From positions 434,001 to 498,000 of the forward strand of contig BQJK01000001.1 in the NCBI GenBank assembly GCA_021604665.1: 64,000 nucleotides of DNA, in the 5' to 3' direction. A program made the translations under genes and the position numbers. The DNA comes from Rhodomicrobium sp. (lineage in GTDB: Bacteria; Pseudomonadota; Alphaproteobacteria; Rhizobiales; HXMU1428-3). The notes below the pieces were generated by a model. The model worked only from the letters and a program-made list of their open reading frames with translations, ran no database searches and was not told where the DNA came from. Shown here in pieces: positions 60,928 through 64,000 of the stretch. Positions within the stretch are counted from its first letter, which is position 1; every line of letters begins with the position of its first letter.

Positions 60928-61212
60928 ATGGCACGTGGAGGAGCTAGAGAGGGCGCTGGGCGCAAGAAAGGCTCAGGCAACAAGGCGACGGCTGCCATCA
61001 AGGAATACGCTCAGAAACACTCTGAGGACGCTATAAAGGCCATTGTTAATATTATGAATGATAATGACACGCCAGCGCAGACAAAACTTGCAGCGGCCAA
61101 CTCATTGCTTGATCGCGGCCATGGCAGACCAGCGCAAGCTGTCACGAACGAAGATGGCACTAAACTATTCCCAGATAAAATTGAGGTTGTTGTTGTCAAA
61201 GCTAAGGGTTGA
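60928..61212 (+). CDS. terminase small subunit-like protein
   Basis: A 94-residue basic protein beginning MARGGAREGAGRKKGSGN, the opening of many small terminase or terminase-associated DNA-binding proteins. A helical region (AIKEYAQKHSEDAIKAIVNI) follows. It lies directly before the large terminase, overlapping its start. Recognises the pac/cos site by inference. Confidence 0.78.
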   Translation: MARGGAREGAGRKKGSGNKATAAIKEYAQKHSEDAIKAIVNIMNDNDTPAQTKLAAANSLLDRGHGRPAQAVTNEDGTKLFPDKIEVVVVKAKG

Positions 61213-62518
61213 AGTCCCTGAGGCGCTACAGCCGCTTATAAAGCCAGCCCGTTACAAGGGTGCTTATGGAGGACGTGGGGGAGCTAAGTCTCATTTCTTT
61301 GCTGAGCAAATTGTACTCAAGAGCTTTGCTAATCCAACAAGAGTTGTTTGTATTCGTGAGGTTCAAAACTCGCTGAGAGAATCTGTAAGGCAACTTATTG
61401 CCGATAAGATTGAGAAATTTGGTCTTGGTGAATTCTTTCAGGTTTTGGATGCCGAGATTAGAGGCAAGAACGGTTCGCTGATTGTTTTCAAAGGTATGCA
61501 AGCCTATTCAGCTGAAAGCATTAAATCTCTTGAAGGGTTTGACGTTGCATGGGTTGAGGAAGCCCAAAGCCTATCTCATGTCTCACTCAGATTGCTACGT
61601 CCAACGATTAGAAAGCCAGGCTCAGAATTATGGTTCTCATGGAACCCAAGACATAAGCGCGATGCAGTAGACGAGCTTTTGAGAGGGCCTAAACCGCCAG
61701 AAGATAGTTGCGTTGTCCCTGTTGGCTGGAAAGATAACCCGTGGTTTCCTGATGTTTTGAAAGCTGAAATGAACCAGGACTATGCCCGTGACCCTGAAAT
61801 GGCCGACCATGTATGGGGTGGTAATTATGAGATTGTCACAGAGGGCGCCTATTACGCCAAACTTTTATTTGAAGCTGAGAAGTCTGGCCGCATCACTTCA
61901 GTCCCGTATGATCCTGGTGAGCCTGTTTATACGGCTTGGGATCTGGGCCTTGATGATAGCACTGCTGTATGGTTTGCGCAGATTTGCGGCTCTGAAGTCC
62001 GCATTATCGACTTTCTGGAAACAAGAAACAAAGCGCTTATTGAAATTGCTAAGCAAGTAAAAGAGCTGCCTTATGTCTATGCAGAGCATTATATGCCGCA
62101 TGATGTCGAGACCAGAGAAATCAGCACAGCAAAATCACGTAAAGAACATTGCGAGGGAGTAGGGCTGAGGCCAATTATTGCAGGCTCAAAAATCCCGGTT
62201 GTTGACGGAATCAACGCGGCCCGAACGCTTATTCCAAAATGCGTATTTGATGCCATCAAGTGTGAGCGCGGCATTGAGGCCTTGCAAGCCTACAGGACGG
62301 AAAAAAACGAAGAGAAGGACGTTTTTGGCGCGAAACCGCTGCACGACTGGTCAAGTCACGCAGCCGATGCATTCAGAGAATTAGCGGTTAACCTGTTTGA
62401 TGTGAAGAAAGCCAAGAGCCAGCGAACAGCCTCACTCGTTGAATATGATGTGATGACTTACCACGACGATTACAGATCGGGCACCACAGCAGGCGTGGAT
62501 GATTATAACCCATGGTAA
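61193..62518 (+). CDS. terminase large subunit
   Basis: About 441 residues, the DNA-packaging motor. The Walker A-type loop is GGRGGAKSHF, Walker B is DVAWVEEAQSL, WFSWNPRHKRDAVDE is the coupling region, and the RNase H-like nuclease begins YTAWDLGLDDSTAVWFAQ. It matches the PBSX/Terminase_3-type family. The frame opens at 61058, but the protein begins MSKLRVEVPEALQPLIKPARY from a TTG at 61193 behind GAGG; two further TTGs at 61187 and 61190 are alternatives. Confidence 0.92.
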   Translation: MSKLRVEVPEALQPLIKPARYKGAYGGRGGAKSHFFAEQIVLKSFANPTRVVCIREVQNSLRESVRQLIADKIEKFGLGEFFQVLDAEIRGKNGSLIVFKGMQAYSAESIKSLEGFDVAWVEEAQSLSHVSLRLLRPTIRKPGSELWFSWNPRHKRDAVDELLRGPKPPEDSCVVPVGWKDNPWFPDVLKAEMNQDYARDPEMADHVWGGNYEIVTEGAYYAKLLFEAEKSGRITSVPYDPGEPVYTAWDLGLDDSTAVWFAQICGSEVRIIDFLETRNKALIEIAKQVKELPYVYAEHYMPHDVETREISTAKSRKEHCEGVGLRPIIAGSKIPVVDGINAARTLIPKCVFDAIKCERGIEALQAYRTEKNEEKDVFGAKPLHDWSSHAADAFRELAVNLFDVKKAKSQRTASLVEYDVMTYHDDYRSGTTAGVDDYNPW

Positions 62519-63087
62519 CAGTCAAGCCGATTAACAAAATAGCGGTGCATTACATTTGCACACACCTCAGAGAGATTGATAAGCGGGAAATATACCCGCT
62601 GTTTTTCTTTGATGACCCCGAACATTTAACAGCCGCAACCATGTGGGCGCTTGAGCATGGCAAGGGTCGCATCATTTGGGCTAACGGACTGCCAGCGGCT
62701 TTGATTGGCGTGCATCCAGAGGCAAACGGCCCGTCTTGTTGGCGCGTGTTTGCCTTTGGCACAGACAACTGGAAATCTGCCGCCTATCTCTGCATGAGAG
62801 AGCTAAGAAAGCTGGCCCGTGAGGTTATCCGGGAGACGGGCGCTATGCGTATGCACTGTGACAGTCTTGAGGAACACACAGAAGCCCATAGCTGGATTGA
62901 GCGGATGGGCGGCGAGGTTGAAAGCGTGATGCCACATTATGGCAAGAATGGCGAGACCTATCGCCGATATGTTTGGCTGAGGGATAGATCAGCATTCATG
63001 AGTGATCCTAATTGGAAGGAATATGCAGCATGTGCGGAGGCGGAGGAAACAAAGTCGAACCACTTGAGCCACATTCGGGCTCGGTGA
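62512..63087 (+). CDS. GNAT-like phage virion-region protein
   Basis: A 191-residue protein. LTAATMWALEHGKGRIIWANGLPAALIGVHPE, FAFGTDNWKSAAYLCMRELRKLA, and MRMHCDSLEEHTEAHSWIERMGGEVESVM follow the pattern of the small acetyltransferase-like proteins found beside portal genes in T7-like podoviruses (the gp13-like group). It overlaps terminase by 7 bp, and its last 58 bp overlap the first of four tiny genes. Confidence 0.8.
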   Translation: MVTVKPINKIAVHYICTHLREIDKREIYPLFFFDDPEHLTAATMWALEHGKGRIIWANGLPAALIGVHPEANGPSCWRVFAFGTDNWKSAAYLCMRELRKLAREVIRETGAMRMHCDSLEEHTEAHSWIERMGGEVESVMPHYGKNGETYRRYVWLRDRSAFMSDPNWKEYAACAEAEETKSNHLSHIRAR

Positions 63088-63197
63088 CATTTAATTCAAC
63101 ACCTGCGCAGCCAGATTCTGGCAAGCGGCGTGAAGCCATGCGGCAGAGCGGTTACAGGCCACAGCGCCAGCGCGCAACTATGCTGACAGGAGAATAA
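63030..63197 (+). CDS. tiny MCGGGG protein, paralogue 1 of 4
   Basis: A 55-residue protein starting MCGGGGNKVEPLEP and ending RATMLTGE. AAGGAAT lies in front of the ATG. It shares the Met-Cys-Gly-rich start and the (R/K)(A/T)ATMLT end with the three following genes. The RxxTMLTG end resembles short phage proteins near portal genes that carry RGRASTILTGG-type tails. Function unknown. Confidence 0.75.
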   Translation: MCGGGGNKVEPLEPHSGSVTFNSTPAQPDSGKRREAMRQSGYRPQRQRATMLTGE

Positions 63198-63199
63198 TC

Positions 63200-63373
63200 A
63201 TGTGTTTCGGAGGTGGTGGTGGCGGCAAAGCGCCAGAGCAAACAACAGAGGCGCCTGTGCAACAGCAGCCTGCTGAAAAAACGACAATGCGCGAAAGCAC
63301 CCGCGCCAGATACACGCCAAAACCTAAAACAGCAACCATGCTGACTGGCGGCACACAGGAAGGCGGGTTTTAA
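63200..63373 (+). CDS. tiny MCFGGGG protein, paralogue 2 of 4
   Basis: A 57-residue protein starting MCFGGGGGGKAPEQ, with a Pro/Gln middle and ending KTATMLTGGTQEGGF. GGAG precedes the ATG. Confidence 0.75.
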   Translation: MCFGGGGGGKAPEQTTEAPVQQQPAEKTTMRESTRARYTPKPKTATMLTGGTQEGGF

Positions 63374-63376
63374 ATC

Positions 63377-63553
63377 ATGTGCGGATCAAAATCAAGCCCG
63401 GCTGAAACACCAACACCACCACCGACCACAAATCTAGTGGCGGTTAAACCGACAGACGGCACAGAGCCACGGCGTCACCATATGCGGCGCATGGGTGGTC
63501 ACATGCCGCGAACAGCAACAATGCTAACACAAACACCGGAAGGAATAAGCTAA
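63377..63553 (+). CDS. tiny MCGSKSS protein, paralogue 3 of 4
   Basis: A 58-residue protein starting MCGSKSSPAETPTPPP and ending RTATMLTQTPEGIS. Arg/His-rich before the end (RRHHMRRMGGH). The start lies 3 bp after the previous stop. Confidence 0.75.
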   Translation: MCGSKSSPAETPTPPPTTNLVAVKPTDGTEPRRHHMRRMGGHMPRTATMLTQTPEGIS

Positions 63554-63762
63554 TGTGTGGAGGAGGAGGATCTCAACCAGCTCAACCAGCGCCTGAAAGA
63601 CCAAAAGCCCCGCCAAGTGAGCGGGAGGCTAAGGGCGCATCTATCCAAGATAGCCAGCGCGATGCACGATTAAGAGCAGCGTCAGGCCGCAAGGCCACCA
63701 TATTAACCAGTACGCTTGGCGCTGGCGACCCCACAACAGCTAAGCCACGGCTAGGCGTTTAA
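63553..63762 (+). CDS. tiny MCGGGG protein, paralogue 4 of 4
   Basis: A 69-residue protein starting MCGGGGSQPAQPAPERP and ending with RKATILTSTLG plus 12 residues. It overlaps the previous stop (TAATG) and lies 1 bp before the portal gene start. Confidence 0.75.
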   Translation: MCGGGGSQPAQPAPERPKAPPSEREAKGASIQDSQRDARLRAASGRKATILTSTLGAGDPTTAKPRLGV

Positions 63763-63763
63763 T

Positions 63764-64000
63764 ATGCAATGCAAAGCGCTTAAGAAACGGTACGATGCTT
63801 TAAAGACTTCTACCGAACGTGTGAATTGGGAATCCCATTGCGAAGAGCTGGCCCGCGTTATCATGCCAAAGAGGCAGGGCTTTGTTGGCACAATGACGCC
63901 GGGGACAAAGCGGCAAGAGCGCTTACTCTCATCCTTTGGTATTTGGGTGAACGAAACACTGGCTGGCGGGCTGCATGGCTTTGCAACTAATCCAAGTGCC
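63764..64000 (+). CDS. T7-like portal (head-tail connector), 3' end outside the window
   Basis: The first 79 codons: MQCKALKKRYDALKTSTERVNWESH, LARVIMPKRQGF, then RQERLLSSFGIWVNETLAGGLHGFATNPSA. This is the N terminus of the podovirus head-to-tail connecting protein. It opens the structural module that continues off the window. Confidence 0.88.
   Translation, partial: MQCKALKKRYDALKTSTERVNWESHCEELARVIMPKRQGFVGTMTPGTKRQERLLSSFGIWVNETLAGGLHGFATNPSA

Larger units (their letters stand above)
44399..64000. mobile_element. temperate podovirus-type prophage (left part; continues past the window)
   Basis: It runs from the tRNA-Val junction rightward. Modules in order: integration/excision and leftward early genes, repressor/Cro switch, replication, putative counter-defence genes, terminase, and start of the head genes. 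The portal gene is of the T7-like head-tail connector family, so the virion is probably podoviral. No lysis, tail or attR sequence is inside the window. All early genes look intact except the split primase, so the prophage may be functional. Confidence 0.95.

Noticed and set aside
60827..61036. 69-codon rightward frame upstream of the small terminase
   Set aside because: Its second half is a shadow of the terminase small subunit gene, and the first half has no good initiation site.

Overview
The window is a piece of an alphaproteobacterial chromosome, most likely from a Rhizobiales-type lineage with roughly half G+C. The evidence is gene order and protein type: topA-dprA-plsY, a glnB-glnA pair behind a sigma-54-type promoter, tig-clpP-clpX-lon, a TRAP transporter with a Tat-exported binding protein, and a candidate CtrA box. 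About 44.4 kb is host backbone. The last 19.6 kb is the left part of a temperate, podovirus-type prophage. I do not assign a species.

Host part (1-44,400). The left end carries topA (running off the window), a small conserved protein, dprA overlapping plsY, and a secreted coiled-coil protein. Next come a PEP-mutase-like enzyme, a rhodanese, a thioredoxin-like protein, a cold-shock protein and a UspA protein. The nitrogen-control pair glnB-glnA is followed by nnr (NAD(P)HX repair), a family 3 glycosidase, a large TPR protein and two L,D-transpeptidases. A divergent metal locus pairs a His-rich ZnuA with DUF1007 and NicO proteins around a Zur-like palindrome. Then follow a TRAP dctPQM set, a putative metal exporter behind a Fur-family-like operator, hemH, an SPFH/NfeD pair, two sulfur-metabolism genes, a 49-residue membrane protein, tRNA-Leu(TAG), and the protein quality-control cluster tig, clpP, clpX, lon, ending at tRNA-Val(TAC).

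Prophage part (44,400-64,000, continuing off the window). A tyrosine integrase sits against the 3' end of tRNA-Val, so that tRNA is the likely attachment site. A leftward operon (50.5 to 44.5 kb) holds about 17 mostly small genes, including an ERF-type annealing protein, excisionase and integrase. It is driven by a promoter whose spacer is filled by a 17-bp operator; the operator recurs next to it and at the promoter of the rightward Cro-like gene. The rightward early operon (51.4-57.8 kb) holds a Cro-like protein, a phage-borne GcrA-type regulator, a replication protein, and a primase/helicase whose zinc-binding domain lies in another frame. Small and large terminase, a GNAT-like virion protein, four tandem tiny paralogues and the start of a T7-like portal gene follow from 60.9 kb.

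The most unusual stretch is 57.8-60.8 kb, between the early genes and the terminase. It holds two consecutive leftward operons with the same design: a near-consensus promoter (TTGACA, 17 bp, TATATT), a different perfect palindrome filling each spacer, a small acidic protein first, a terminator-like hairpin, and an HTH protein last. This is the architecture of anti-CRISPR/Aca or similar counter-defence loci. Between them on the other strand lies an ncRNA-like unit with its own intrinsic terminator, and just to the left is a second promoter-driven structured region that contains tRNA-like arms with a CTA anticodon loop. Functions here are inferred from architecture only.
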